Positions 8,357 through 16,154 of a stretch of 22,047 bases of DNA are shown here, one piece after another. Numbering within the stretch: position 1 is the first letter of the stretch; every line of letters begins with the position of its first letter. Under the pieces are notes generated by a model that was not told the origin of the DNA, did not search any database, and worked only from the letters and a program-made list of their open reading frames with translations. The stretch lies in contig NZ_JBNATW010000035.1 in NCBI RefSeq assembly GCF_049701175.1, positions 1-22,047 of the forward strand, written 5' to 3'. Made by a program: the position numbers and the translations under genes. This DNA comes from Thermovenabulum sp049701175 (GTDB lineage: Bacteria; Bacillota; Thermosediminibacteria; Thermosediminibacterales; Thermosediminibacteraceae).

Positions 8357-8749
8357 TTACTTCAGTATTAATATTGCTTTTATCAATTGCAGGATATTGG
8401 CACTCATTTGTTCTTCATTAATTAGAAGAACTTTTTTGGAAAAGGTTTTTGTAACTCCTGAAGGAAAGGTAACTTTAAAGACGATTTTGTTTATCCCTTC
8501 TTCGAGCTCAAGCTGTGTAGCAAAAATTCCCGATGCACCAACCGATATAACTTCTTTCTTTTCTCCATTTAAATAAATCACAACAACTGAGTCGGGTTCA
8601 GTTTGCCCTGATATAGGCAGAATTTTTTCTGAAGTTGAATCTTCAGTAGGTTTAAAGATGATAAAATTCTCCTCCGCCAACGCAGTGGTGGTAAACAGAA
8701 GTAATAGAATGAACAGGCTTAGGGCTAAAATCATCCCGAATCTCTTCAT
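8357..8749 (-). CDS. Small secreted Ig-like protein within the wal operon
   Basis: The 130-aa product has a clear signal peptide (MKRF, then a hydrophobic core to about residue 22, with a TALA cleavage site before EEN near residue 25). A single beta-rich domain of about 85 residues follows, with the pattern ISGQTEPDSVVVIYLNG and LEEGINKIVFKVTFPSGV. This pattern is typical of bacterial Ig-like/glucodextranase-B-like domains that decorate cell-surface proteins. The C-terminus (about 113-130) is a hydrophobic, possibly amphipathic helix with no sortase motif or lipobox. It lies between walK (84-base gap with a WalR-box array) and yycH (14-base gap). I know of no such gene in the standard wal cluster. 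A cell-wall or WalK-sensing role is inference from position only. Confidence 0.75.
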   Translation of the reverse strand: MKRFGMILALSLFILLLLFTTTALAEENFIIFKPTEDSTSEKILPISGQTEPDSVVVIYLNGEKKEVISVGASGIFATQLELEEGINKIVFKVTFPSGVTKTFSKKVLLINEEQMSANILQLIKAILILK

Positions 8750-8799
8750 AAAATAACACCCTTTTATATATATTTCTGTTTTTAGTTTAATCCTTTTTT

Positions 8800-8838
8800 A
8801 TTACATTTATATTACACAAAAGTTAATTTTAAATTACA
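8800..8838 (-). promoter_or_regulatory. Four-repeat array matching the WalR box
   Basis: Read on the minus strand, hexamers TGTAAT (8838-8833), ATTAAC (8827-8822), TGTAAT (8816-8811) and TGTAAT (8805-8800) are spaced by exactly 5 bases, giving an 11-bp period. The last pair fits the published WalR consensus TGTWAH-N5-TGTWAH perfectly. The array begins at the walK stop codon and lies upstream of the secreted-protein/yycH/yycI genes. A possible -35/-10 pair (TTAACT, 17 bases, TAATAA) would overlap it, which would suit autoregulation by WalR. Operator function is inference. Confidence 0.65.
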
Positions 8839-10591
8839 CAATTGCGGGGATCTTCACGATTACCTCTGTACCCTTCCCCACTTCACTTTTTATTTCAATT
8901 TCACCTTCATGGGCCTTAACAATTTCCTTTGCTATGGAAAGCCCAAGGCCTGTACCTCCGAATTCCCTGCTCCTTGTCTTATCCACCCTATAAAACCTCT
9001 CAAAAATACGAGGCAAATCCTCTTTTGGTATGCCTATGCCGGTGTCTTTAACTGAAGTAAAGACGTAATTATCTTCGTCCCATAGCCTTACCGTAATACT
9101 TCCTCCACTCGGCGTATATTTTATGGCATTTGAAAGGATATTTTGAAATACCTGCTCCATTTTATCCGAATCGGCAAAGCAAAGAGGCGCATCTTCCTTT
9201 ATTTCCCAAAAGAGTTTTACGCCTTTTTTATCCGCATTTACCCTCATCTTCGAAACAGCCGAGCTCAAAACATAGGCTAAATTTATGGCACTTTTGTTAA
9301 AGCGCACCTCTTTATTATCAAGTCTTGAAAGTTCTAACAGATCGTTTACAATACGGGTCATCCTGTCAGCCTCTTCATTAATGACATTCAAAAATTGCCA
9401 TGAAACCTGGTCATCCTTTAAGGCTCCGTCAAGTAGTGTTTCTGTATAACTTTTTATTGTTGTCAAAGGTGTCCTCAGCTCATGTGAAACATTGGCCACA
9501 AATTCCCTGCGCATTTCTTCCAGTTTTTGTTCTTTAGTTATATCGTGAAGGATGAGAATAAAACCTGCGCTCTTATCCTCTCTTTTCATTGGAGCTATTA
9601 TAACCTTTAGTATAGAGTTGTTTATTTTTACCATTAAATCCTTTTGTGCTTCCATTTCATTTTTTAAATTTAGCTTAAGGTCTTCTCTTAATCTTTGACC
9701 TAAGGTTTCATAAGAATTTTCCTCTTCTATCTCAAGCAACCTAAAGGCGGCAGGATTAACATAAATTACTTCTCCATCCTTGTCAAGGGCTATAACTCCA
9801 TCTGCCATATTTTTGAAGATAGCTTCCATCTTGTTTTTTTCTTCAGATATCTGCTCTAAGGTTTCTTTCAATCTCCCTGCAAGGAAATTAAACATCTCCG
9901 TGAGCTTCCCGATTTCGTCCTTAGACTTTACCTCAATTTTCTGGTCAAAATTGCCTTCTGCTAAGAGTGCAGCTTTATTGGTAACTTCCTGAATGGGGCC
10001 AGTAATCGTTTTTGAAAGGGAATAACCCAAAAACCCTGTAATAAGTAGGGCTATTAGCGTAGCAGTAAAAAGGATGGTCTTAATTTCATTTAAAGTGTCG
10101 TAAATACTTTCCATTGGAGAAATTAGGTATACAATTCCTAATACGCGGTTGTTATCCTTTATTGGATAAGCTAAATATTCGTACCTTGTCCCTTTAGTTG
10201 AATCCATTCTAATTTCTTCTCCTACCTGGCCAAAGGACGCTTTTACCAATTCAGGTTGAAGTACCTTTTTACCCCTCGGGTATAATTCCTCATTAGTTGA
10301 AGCAATTACAGTAGATTTATCATCAAGAACCAGCATGCATTCTACAGTAGGAGAAATTTGTTTTATATAATCTTTCACAATCACTTGAATCTCTTCTATT
10401 TTTTTTTCTTCCCTTAAATACCTCGAAAGAAGGTTAGAAATTATCTGTGCCTGTCCGTTTAGGTAAGTCGAAAAGTTTTTTATATGGTACTTCTCCAAAG
10501 ATTGCAAAAGATAAACCCCTACAAACTCCATAGCGAGGAGTATTAAGAGGATATATATAATTACCAGTTTCGTTTGAATGCTTTTAAGCAA
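8834..10591 (-). CDS. walK: Cell-wall sensor histidine kinase WalK
   Basis: WalK is the membrane sensor kinase that phosphorylates WalR to control peptidoglycan hydrolase genes. Numbering from the TTG chosen here, the domains in order are: TM1 (about 9-31), an extracytoplasmic sensor domain to about 170, TM2 (about 172-192), HAMP (about 192-244), PAS (about 253-356), HisKA and HATPase_c. The phosphoacceptor is His370 in VSHELRTP. The ATPase domain has the N-box NILSNAIKYTP, DTGIGI and GGTGLGL. I chose TTG at 10591 because it has a GGGGGAT site 6 bases upstream and yields the usual short N-terminus. An in-frame TTG at 10618 would overlap walR and lacks a site. Length is 585 aa. Confidence 0.95.
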   Translation of the reverse strand: MLKSIQTKLVIIYILLILLAMEFVGVYLLQSLEKYHIKNFSTYLNGQAQIISNLLSRYLREEKKIEEIQVIVKDYIKQISPTVECMLVLDDKSTVIASTNEELYPRGKKVLQPELVKASFGQVGEEIRMDSTKGTRYEYLAYPIKDNNRVLGIVYLISPMESIYDTLNEIKTILFTATLIALLITGFLGYSLSKTITGPIQEVTNKAALLAEGNFDQKIEVKSKDEIGKLTEMFNFLAGRLKETLEQISEEKNKMEAIFKNMADGVIALDKDGEVIYVNPAAFRLLEIEEENSYETLGQRLREDLKLNLKNEMEAQKDLMVKINNSILKVIIAPMKREDKSAGFILILHDITKEQKLEEMRREFVANVSHELRTPLTTIKSYTETLLDGALKDDQVSWQFLNVINEEADRMTRIVNDLLELSRLDNKEVRFNKSAINLAYVLSSAVSKMRVNADKKGVKLFWEIKEDAPLCFADSDKMEQVFQNILSNAIKYTPSGGSITVRLWDEDNYVFTSVKDTGIGIPKEDLPRIFERFYRVDKTRSREFGGTGLGLSIAKEIVKAHEGEIEIKSEVGKGTEVIVKIPAIV

Positions 10592-10607
10592 ACGGGATCC
10601 CCCATTT

Positions 10608-11294
10608 TTATTTTGCAAAATAATAACCTATGCCCCTTTTTGTTATTATGTATTTGGGATCAGAGGGGTCATCCTCTATTTTCTCTCTCAAACGCCTTAT
10701 GGTTACATCAACCGTCCTCACGTCCCCGTAGTATTCGTAACCCCATACCTCTTCCAGCAGTTTTTCTCTTGTAAAGACAACCCCCGGCTGCGTAGCCAAA
10801 AACTTTAAAAGTTCAAATTCTCTAAAGGTAAGCTCAACAGTTTCTCCCTTTTTTCTTACTTGAAAGCTGGTAAGATCTATTTCTAAATCCCGAGTTCTTA
10901 TAACCTTTTGGGAATTTGATTCACTGTTTAAATTTATCCTTCTTAGGTTTGCTTTAACCCTTGCAAGAAGTTCTCTCATGCTGAAAGGCTTTGTGACGTA
11001 ATCATCAGCCCCCAATTCTAAACCCAACACCTTATCCACTTCTTCACCTTTTGCAGTCAGCATAATTATGGGGCAAGAAATTTTTTCCCTAATTATTTTG
11101 CAAACGGTAAAGCCATCCTTTTTAGGAAGCATTATGTCGAGTAAGATAAGATCTGGTTTTTCAGCAAAAGCCATTTCTACAGCTTCATCCCCGTCAAAAG
11201 CCGCAACAACCTCGTATCCTTCTTTAGTCAAGTTATATTTTAATATATCAACGATGGGCTTTTCGTCATCTACTACCAAAATCTTGTTTTTCAA
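10608..11294 (-). CDS. walR: OmpR-family response regulator WalR
   Basis: WalR is the essential response regulator of cell-wall metabolism in low-GC Gram-positives. Numbered from the TTG chosen here, the 228-aa protein has a receiver domain with acidic pair Asp9/Asp10, phosphoacceptor Asp53 in LILLDIMLP, and the conserved LTAKG and DDYVTKPF motifs. A C-terminal winged-helix DNA-binding domain (about 130-228) follows, with TFREFELLKFLA and DVTIRRLREKIEDDP. TTG at 11294 is favoured because GAGGTGG lies 5 bases upstream and the product then starts MKNKILVVDDE like its relatives. An in-frame ATG at 11330 would add 12 atypical residues. walK follows after a gap of only 16 bases. Confidence 0.95.
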   Translation of the reverse strand: MKNKILVVDDEKPIVDILKYNLTKEGYEVVAAFDGDEAVEMAFAEKPDLILLDIMLPKKDGFTVCKIIREKISCPIIMLTAKGEEVDKVLGLELGADDYVTKPFSMRELLARVKANLRRINLNSESNSQKVIRTRDLEIDLTSFQVRKKGETVELTFREFELLKFLATQPGVVFTREKLLEEVWGYEYYGDVRTVDVTIRRLREKIEDDPSDPKYIITKRGIGYYFAK

Positions 11295-11367
11295 TACCAC
11301 CACCTCTTTAAAAATATATTCGCCACTCAAACCGATTTCCCTTCCAATCTTTATTTCTTATTAAGCA

Positions 11368-12117
11368 TTAGGATATACCGAAAACTTCTTTCATTGTATA
11401 AAAACCGTTTTTCTTTGAAAGCAAATATTCTGCAGCCTGTACTGCTCCATCGGCAAAACATTGGAAGTTGGTAGCATGATGGGTAATTTCCAACCTTTCG
11501 CCTAATAAATTAAAAATTATTTTATGGGTGCTGGGCACGTCTCCTCCTCTGATGGAGTGAATATTTACATTTTTATCTGGAAGTGCTTTTTTCAAAACCT
11601 CCCTCATTTCAAGGGAAGTCCCACTGGGTGCATCCTTTTTGAAGCGTTCGTGCATCTCTATTATATCAATGTCAGCGTAATTCCCAACATTTTGGGCAAG
11701 ATACTCCAATACTTTATAAACGTGATTTATCAAAAGTGAAGTATTCCCCGCAAAAACTATGGGTATCTCTTGGGAAGCTTTTATAAACTCCTCCTTTTCT
11801 TCTCTTTTAAAACCTGTGGTTCCGCACACTAAAGCCTTTTTATGCGATACAGCGTGTTTTAGTACCTCTAAGGAAACTGCAGGAAAGGTAAAATCTATAA
11901 TAGAGTTGCATTGTTCTATCACACTTTCTATGTCATCCGTCACCTTCACATTTATCTCTTTGCCCAACCCGCATAAGAGCCCCACATCCTTCCCAACATA
12001 GTCTGCTCCTTTCGGCGCAACCGCCCCTACTATTTGAGCATTTTTCCTCTCGTAAAGGGATTTAACTATAAGCCTTCCCATCTTTCCTCTCGGTCCTATT
12101 ACAACAGCTTTAAGCAT
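11368..12117 (-). CDS. dapB: 4-hydroxy-tetrahydrodipicolinate reductase DapB
   Basis: DapB reduces hydroxy-tetrahydrodipicolinate with NAD(P)H in the diaminopimelate/lysine pathway, feeding peptidoglycan synthesis. The 249-aa protein has an N-terminal dinucleotide fold with GPRGKMGR, the CGTTG loop (98-102) and the substrate-binding KDAPSGT motif (161-167), plus RGGDVPSTHKIIF near the C-terminus. The catalytic motif, normally EaHHxxKxDAPSGT, reads EMHERFKKDAPSGT: the first histidine (His156) and the lysine (Lys160) remain, but the second histidine is Glu157. It could still be a working DapB or a relative with shifted specificity. Start is ATG with AGAGGAGG. It has no close partner from the lysine pathway here, and walR lies 73 bases downstream. 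Confidence 0.85.
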   Translation of the reverse strand: MLKAVVIGPRGKMGRLIVKSLYERKNAQIVGAVAPKGADYVGKDVGLLCGLGKEINVKVTDDIESVIEQCNSIIDFTFPAVSLEVLKHAVSHKKALVCGTTGFKREEKEEFIKASQEIPIVFAGNTSLLINHVYKVLEYLAQNVGNYADIDIIEMHERFKKDAPSGTSLEMREVLKKALPDKNVNIHSIRGGDVPSTHKIIFNLLGERLEITHHATNFQCFADGAVQAAEYLLSKKNGFYTMKEVFGIS

Positions 12118-12150
12118 TTTATTCCTCCTCTTTTTTTTTAAACACTTTCC

Positions 12151-12176
12151 AAAATAAAAGCAGGGATTTTCCCTGC
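12151..12176 (-). terminator. Terminator between the M23 peptidase gene and dapB
   Basis: A 6-bp GC-rich stem GCAGGG/CCCTGC (12176-12171 with 12165-12160, 5-base loop) is followed on the minus strand by TTTTATTTT. It lies 11 bases after the upstream gene's stop, so dapB needs its own promoter or read-through. I see no convincing promoter in the 33 bases left. Confidence 0.8.
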
Positions 12177-12187
12177 CTACTCTCTTC

Positions 12188-13540
12188 TTATTTGTTAAGA
12201 TATGTTATCGGATTTTTGGGCACACCGTTTACCCTTACTTCAAAATGAAGATGGGGACCTGTGGTTCTTCCGGTGCTTCCCACTCTTCCTACAATACTAC
12301 CCTTTTCTACCTTTTGACCTTCCGAAACAAGGATGGAGCTCAAATGGGCATAATAGGTCTGAATTCCTCCGCCGTGGTCTATTATAACAAGGTTACCATA
12401 TGCACCGTTTCTGCCGCTAAAAACCACTACCCCGCTGTTTGAAGCCCTAACGGGAGTACCATAAGATGAACCTATGTCAATGCCCTCATGGTAGTCACGA
12501 CCTCTTTTGCCAAAGGGAGAAGTAATATTCCCCGTCAGCGGCCATAGAAATCTTCCACTTCCACGGAAGGCGACCTGATTTTTTGTGCCTCTAACAACAA
12601 CCCTTGTTACAGGCTGCTTTATTATCTTTTCTCCTAAAATCTGTTCATCTATCTTTACACCGTTTTTAAAGGTAACTTGAGAAGCTAATTCCTTTAAACC
12701 TTCTTTACCTTCCGTTTTGACCTTCTGATCCCATCTCCACATGGAATCATCTTTTTCTACTATCGTATCGTAAGGTATAGCCTTTTGATATGTTATTTTC
12801 TTAACAACGGTAAAGTTCAATAAAGGTTTCCTTTCTTCTAAGTAAATTATATCTCCGGGCGAAAGGCGGTCTGCAGATTTAAGGTGGGGGTTTGCATCAA
12901 TAAGCTTTTCTATCGAAAGGTTGTTTTTCTTTGCAATCGCCCAAAGGGTATCTCCCTGGGCAACTTTATATTCTTTTAATTCAGGGGTTCCATTGATCAA
13001 AAGTTGTTTTAATTCCTTTTCGCCCAATATACTCTTTACATCTACCGCCTTCTCTTCTAATTTAACTGCATCCAAGGATTCTATTTTTATCAAATCACCA
13101 GGTGCTGAATCTATGTAATATCGCTTTACATCCTCAAGAACCTTCTGTGCTGTTTCTTTATTTTTTGCAAAGGCAACATCTTTACCGTTTATATTAATTG
13201 CTACAGCCTTTGCTTTTATACTTGCGTTTTTTTCTATCTTTAAAGCCAATTCCTCTTCATTCAAAAATTGGATATTTTCCCTTCTCAGAGGTAAGAAATT
13301 AAAATCACCTTCGATGATGATATCGCTGCCGTACTTTTCTTTGTATTTATCGGTGAGTTTTTGCTTTGCCTTTTCTAAAACTCCTTTATCTTTTACACCA
13401 CCTAATTCTTTCCCATTACACGTAACTATGTAAGAACCACTTTTAAGCAATGCCAATAAAACAAACATCAAAATTATAAAGGGTGCTATAAAAAAAATTG
13501 GTTTTTTGCCTTTCCACCCGGAAGGGAGCCCTAACCTCAT
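12188..13540 (-). CDS. M23 cell-wall endopeptidase with LysM and G5 domains
   Basis: This 450-aa membrane-anchored peptidoglycan hydrolase probably cuts peptide cross-bridges. The N-terminus has a hydrophobic anchor (about residues 14-33). A long linker region follows, then a LysM domain (about 190-235, GDTLWAIAKKNNLSIEKLIDANP), a G5 domain (about 240-318) and a C-terminal LytM/M23 domain. The zinc ligands are His351 and Asp355 (HEGID) and His432 (HLHFE), with His399 (YAHL) and His430 as further catalytic histidines, so the site is complete. Start is ATG with AAAGGAG. It is a single-gene transcript between a promoter at 13602-13630 and a terminator. Hydrolases of this kind are typical WalR targets, and WalR-like half-sites lie in its leader. 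Confidence 0.93.
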   Translation of the reverse strand: MRLGLPSGWKGKKPIFFIAPFIILMFVLLALLKSGSYIVTCNGKELGGVKDKGVLEKAKQKLTDKYKEKYGSDIIIEGDFNFLPLRRENIQFLNEEELALKIEKNASIKAKAVAININGKDVAFAKNKETAQKVLEDVKRYYIDSAPGDLIKIESLDAVKLEEKAVDVKSILGEKELKQLLINGTPELKEYKVAQGDTLWAIAKKNNLSIEKLIDANPHLKSADRLSPGDIIYLEERKPLLNFTVVKKITYQKAIPYDTIVEKDDSMWRWDQKVKTEGKEGLKELASQVTFKNGVKIDEQILGEKIIKQPVTRVVVRGTKNQVAFRGSGRFLWPLTGNITSPFGKRGRDYHEGIDIGSSYGTPVRASNSGVVVFSGRNGAYGNLVIIDHGGGIQTYYAHLSSILVSEGQKVEKGSIVGRVGSTGRTTGPHLHFEVRVNGVPKNPITYLNK

Positions 13541-13562
13541 CCCCCCACTCCTTTCTCAAAAA

Positions 13563-13590
13563 TGTAACAAAAATTTAATGTAATTGTAAT
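13563..13590. promoter_or_regulatory. WalR-like half-sites in the M23 gene leader
   Basis: On the plus strand TGTAAC (13563-13568) and TGTAAT (13585-13590) lie 22 bases apart, two 11-bp steps, with a degenerate middle hexamer TTTAAT. An extra TGTAAT sits at 13579-13584. This resembles the walK-downstream array but is weaker and in the opposite orientation. Confidence 0.3.
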
Positions 13591-13601
13591 ATTTAATTCT
13601 A

Positions 13602-13630
13602 CATATATCATATTTTTCCTTCTAAATCAA
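13602..13630 (-). promoter_or_regulatory. Promoter of the M23 peptidase gene
   Basis: On the minus strand TTGATT (13630-13625) and TATATG (13607-13602) are separated by 17 bases, in the 95-base gap after the EamA gene. Both boxes match the vegetative consensus at four of six positions. Confidence 0.45.
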
Positions 13631-13635
13631 ATTTT

Positions 13636-14496
13636 TTATTTTACATCCGAAAGGACTGAGTAAAGGCCTAAAAACATGATGATTATTCCTATTATTGAAT
13701 TAAGTGAAGGGATCTCCTTCAACAAAATTATTCCTAAAATTATACCTCCGGTGACTTCTTGAGTAGAAATAAGGTTTGCATAAGTAGGATGTATATAGCG
13801 TATGCCTGCATTGTAAAGGGTGTGCCCCAAGGTAGTTGGAAGTAATCCGAGGAGTATCAAAGGTAGCCACTGGTTGAAATTCATTGGTAATATAAAATTT
13901 TTTGCTGAAAGGATAAATAAAAAAATAGCCGAAATAAAGTAAACCCAAAATACGTATTTTAAAAGAGGATAGCTGTCCCTTTCCCTTCTTCCCGCTAAAG
14001 AATAAAGAGCAAGACAAAGGGCGGATAGAAGGGCAAAAACATCTCCCAATATCATCTTTTTTGTAAGTAGCGGTTCAAATCCCGCAAGCACTATGATTCC
14101 TAAAATCACCACAAATATACCAATGTATTTCTTTTTTGGAATTTTTTCTTTTAATATAATTCCCGAAAGCAGGGTAATCATAATGGGTGCTGTGTAAACA
14201 AGGCTAAGGGAGTGAGCAATTGTCGTGTACATCACCGATTTGATATAAAAAAGGAAGTGGAGCGCCGTAATAATGCCGTAAGCTGTAAATTTCAATACAT
14301 CATCCTTTGCAAGTTTTAAATTTGTTTTGTATATTTTTGCAGTGATAAAAATAAAAAGGGACCCAAGAAACATCCTGAAAAATGCAATTTCCTGAGAAGG
14401 GATATCGTGAACCATACGGGTAAATATAGGGCTTGTGCTGAAAAAAACCGTGCCTAAAATTGCAAGTAAAAGCCCTTTTTTGCTTTCTTTATTCAG
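13636..14496 (-). CDS. EamA/DMT-family transporter with probable CTG start
   Basis: This is a drug/metabolite-transporter superfamily permease of the ten-helix EamA type, with two repeated five-helix halves; many members export amino acids or other metabolites. From an ATG at 14415 the protein would be 259 aa and would lack its first helix. The same frame extends upstream through LLLAILGTVFFSTSPIFTRM, an obvious first transmembrane helix, to a CTG at 14496. That CTG has GGGGG 7 bases before it, and the only in-frame codons between it and the previous stop (TAA) are AAA, GGG, GGT, ATC and CTT, with no ATG, GTG or TTG. The resulting 286 aa is a normal family length. It begins 32 bases after the M1 peptidase stop and is probably cotranscribed with it. 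Substrate unknown. Confidence 0.88.
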   Translation of the reverse strand: MNKESKKGLLLAILGTVFFSTSPIFTRMVHDIPSQEIAFFRMFLGSLFIFITAKIYKTNLKLAKDDVLKFTAYGIITALHFLFYIKSVMYTTIAHSLSLVYTAPIMITLLSGIILKEKIPKKKYIGIFVVILGIIVLAGFEPLLTKKMILGDVFALLSALCLALYSLAGRRERDSYPLLKYVFWVYFISAIFLFILSAKNFILPMNFNQWLPLILLGLLPTTLGHTLYNAGIRYIHPTYANLISTQEVTGGIILGIILLKEIPSLNSIIGIIIMFLGLYSVLSDVK

Positions 14497-14503
14497 AAGG
14501 ATA

Positions 14504-14512
14504 CCCCCTTTT
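14504..14512 (-). promoter_or_regulatory. Ribosome binding site that fixes the EamA CTG start
   Basis: AAAAGGGGG on the minus strand ends 7 bases before CTG 14496. No comparable site precedes the internal ATG at 14415, so this supports the upstream non-standard start. Confidence 0.6.
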
Positions 14513-14528
14513 TAAAAATTCAATATTT

Positions 14529-16028
14529 TTAAGCAGCCTGTTTTAATTCCCCCTCTTCCTTCAACATTTGATAAATTAAGCCCCTAAAATCAGTCCCCGA
14601 TGTACCGTTTACTGCTTTAATAAAATCCTCTGTCGTGGCATTTTTTAGTTGGTTTTGTTTGTAGTAATTTTTTAAAACATTTATAAATTTTTGTTTGCTT
14701 ATCCTCTTTTCAAGCTCTTTAAGCATTATAGCGCCTTTTTTATAAACCGCAGCATCGTATTCCTTCCAATCTATAAATTCATTCAAAGGACGAAGGATAG
14801 GACCGGTCTTTCTTGATAATTCGTAGAATTTGTAGGGATTTAAAATAAAGTTTTCGTAAATTTCCGTACCCTGCCTTTTCCCATAGTATTTTTCAAAATA
14901 GTTCACAGTGGAGTATTCAGCCAATGCTTCGTCAAGCCAAGGCTCATTTACCTCATCATTTCCCACAATCCCGTACCACCATTGATGGGCGGTTTCGTGG
15001 ACAACCACATATTCTAATAAAAGATTGTCTTTATTTTTATAAAGATTCCTGTCAATTAATACCAGATTGGGATACTCCATACCTCCCATATAAAAATCTG
15101 CAGCTACAACGGAATATGTATCGTAAATATAAGGCCCAAAGATTTCGCTAAAATATTTTATGGCCTTTTTGCCGATTTCTAATGCTTTTGCTCCGCTTTC
15201 TCTGTCATCTTTAAAATAATAGGAAATAACCTCAGTTTCCCCTACATTTCCTTTTAACATCTCAAATTCCCTGCTTAAAATAAAGGCAAAATCACGCACA
15301 GGGCCACTCTCGATAACCCATTTTGTCCTGTGATTCTCCTCTTTTTTTTCAATTATTCTGCCTGTAGAGGCTATTTTGTAATCCGGCGGTGCATAAAGGA
15401 TAAACTTATAAAAGGCTATATCGCTGTAAAAGGGGTCGCCAATTTTGTAGTAAGGGTCCTTGTGCCAACCTTTTTCATCATAAACGCAAAGTATGGGGTA
15501 CCAATTCCCGAAATTATACGTCCTCTTGTAATATCCAAAACGCCCCGGGCTTTTTGGGAGCAATACTTCGAATTCTATAGAAAGCTTAATCTCATCACCA
15601 GGCTTTAACTCTCTTTTTAAGCTCACATTTAAAAGTGTACCTTCTACTTTAAAAATAAGGGGGGTATTGTCTTCAGCAACCTTTTTAATTGTTATTCCAC
15701 CTTTTGAAAAACCCTCAGGATACGCAAGACTCATTTCATCAGCAGTAAAAGGAGCTGTTTCTTCTGCACTAAAGGCATTGGGATAAACGTGGAAAAAAAG
15801 CTCCTTTAATGGATCCTTTTCGTTATTCTTATAATACACTATTTCTTTCCCAGAAAAAACCCTTTTTTCAGGAAAAAATTCGCCTTCTAATTCGTACCTC
15901 GTGGCATCTTTTATAAAAGGCAATGGTTTTTGTTTTAAGTGTTTCGAAAAATAAAACCCATATAAAGATAAAACAGCAAAGGATAAAAATAAAAGTACTG
16001 CAACAAAAAAGCAAAACCTTCTTTTCAT
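14529..16028 (-). CDS. M1-family zinc metallopeptidase, membrane-anchored
   Basis: The 499-aa protein is a gluzincin aminopeptidase-like enzyme of the M1 family. Numbered from the ATG at 16028, a membrane anchor spans about residues 5-26, so the catalytic part faces outward. The zinc site is HETAH (His344, His348) with Glu367 18 residues beyond the motif in LDEALAEY. The substrate-recognising GxMEN motif appears as GGMEY (315-319), with Asn replaced by Tyr. The protein is shorter than full aminopeptidase N enzymes and lacks a large C-terminal domain. I chose ATG 16028 because AGGAGAGG lies directly upstream; a TTG at 16046 is the alternative and has no site. A TATAAT at 16071-16076 is the likely -10. 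The EamA gene follows. Confidence 0.9.
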   Translation of the reverse strand: MKRRFCFFVAVLLFLSFAVLSLYGFYFSKHLKQKPLPFIKDATRYELEGEFFPEKRVFSGKEIVYYKNNEKDPLKELFFHVYPNAFSAEETAPFTADEMSLAYPEGFSKGGITIKKVAEDNTPLIFKVEGTLLNVSLKRELKPGDEIKLSIEFEVLLPKSPGRFGYYKRTYNFGNWYPILCVYDEKGWHKDPYYKIGDPFYSDIAFYKFILYAPPDYKIASTGRIIEKKEENHRTKWVIESGPVRDFAFILSREFEMLKGNVGETEVISYYFKDDRESGAKALEIGKKAIKYFSEIFGPYIYDTYSVVAADFYMGGMEYPNLVLIDRNLYKNKDNLLLEYVVVHETAHQWWYGIVGNDEVNEPWLDEALAEYSTVNYFEKYYGKRQGTEIYENFILNPYKFYELSRKTGPILRPLNEFIDWKEYDAAVYKKGAIMLKELEKRISKQKFINVLKNYYKQNQLKNATTEDFIKAVNGTSGTDFRGLIYQMLKEEGELKQAA

Positions 16029-16070
16029 CAAAACCTCTCCTATCAAAATATTAAAAATTTATCGTACTTA

Positions 16071-16076
16071 ATTATA
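16071..16076 (-). promoter_or_regulatory. Probable -10 box for the M1 peptidase/EamA unit
   Basis: A perfect TATAAT on the minus strand lies 42 bases before the start codon. No good -35 is seen at 16-18 bases, so the promoter is only partly supported. Confidence 0.4.
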
Positions 16077-16122
16077 TTCCCCATATATTGCCTTATTCCT
16101 TTAAAATTTCGTATATAAATAC

Positions 16123-16154
16123 AAAAACCTTTCGGTATTTTCTACCGAAAGGTT
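16123..16154 (-). terminator. Strong terminator overlapping the stop codon of the cobalamin-protein gene
   Basis: A perfect 12-bp stem, AACCTTTCGGTA with its complement (16154-16143 and 16137-16126) and a 5-base loop, is followed by a T run on the minus strand. The 5' arm contains the last sense codons and part of the TAG stop (16144-16142). Confidence 0.92.

Noticed and set aside
13700..14017. 105-aa minus-strand reading frame
   Set aside because: It lies entirely inside the EamA gene in another frame and has no ribosome binding site or family features.
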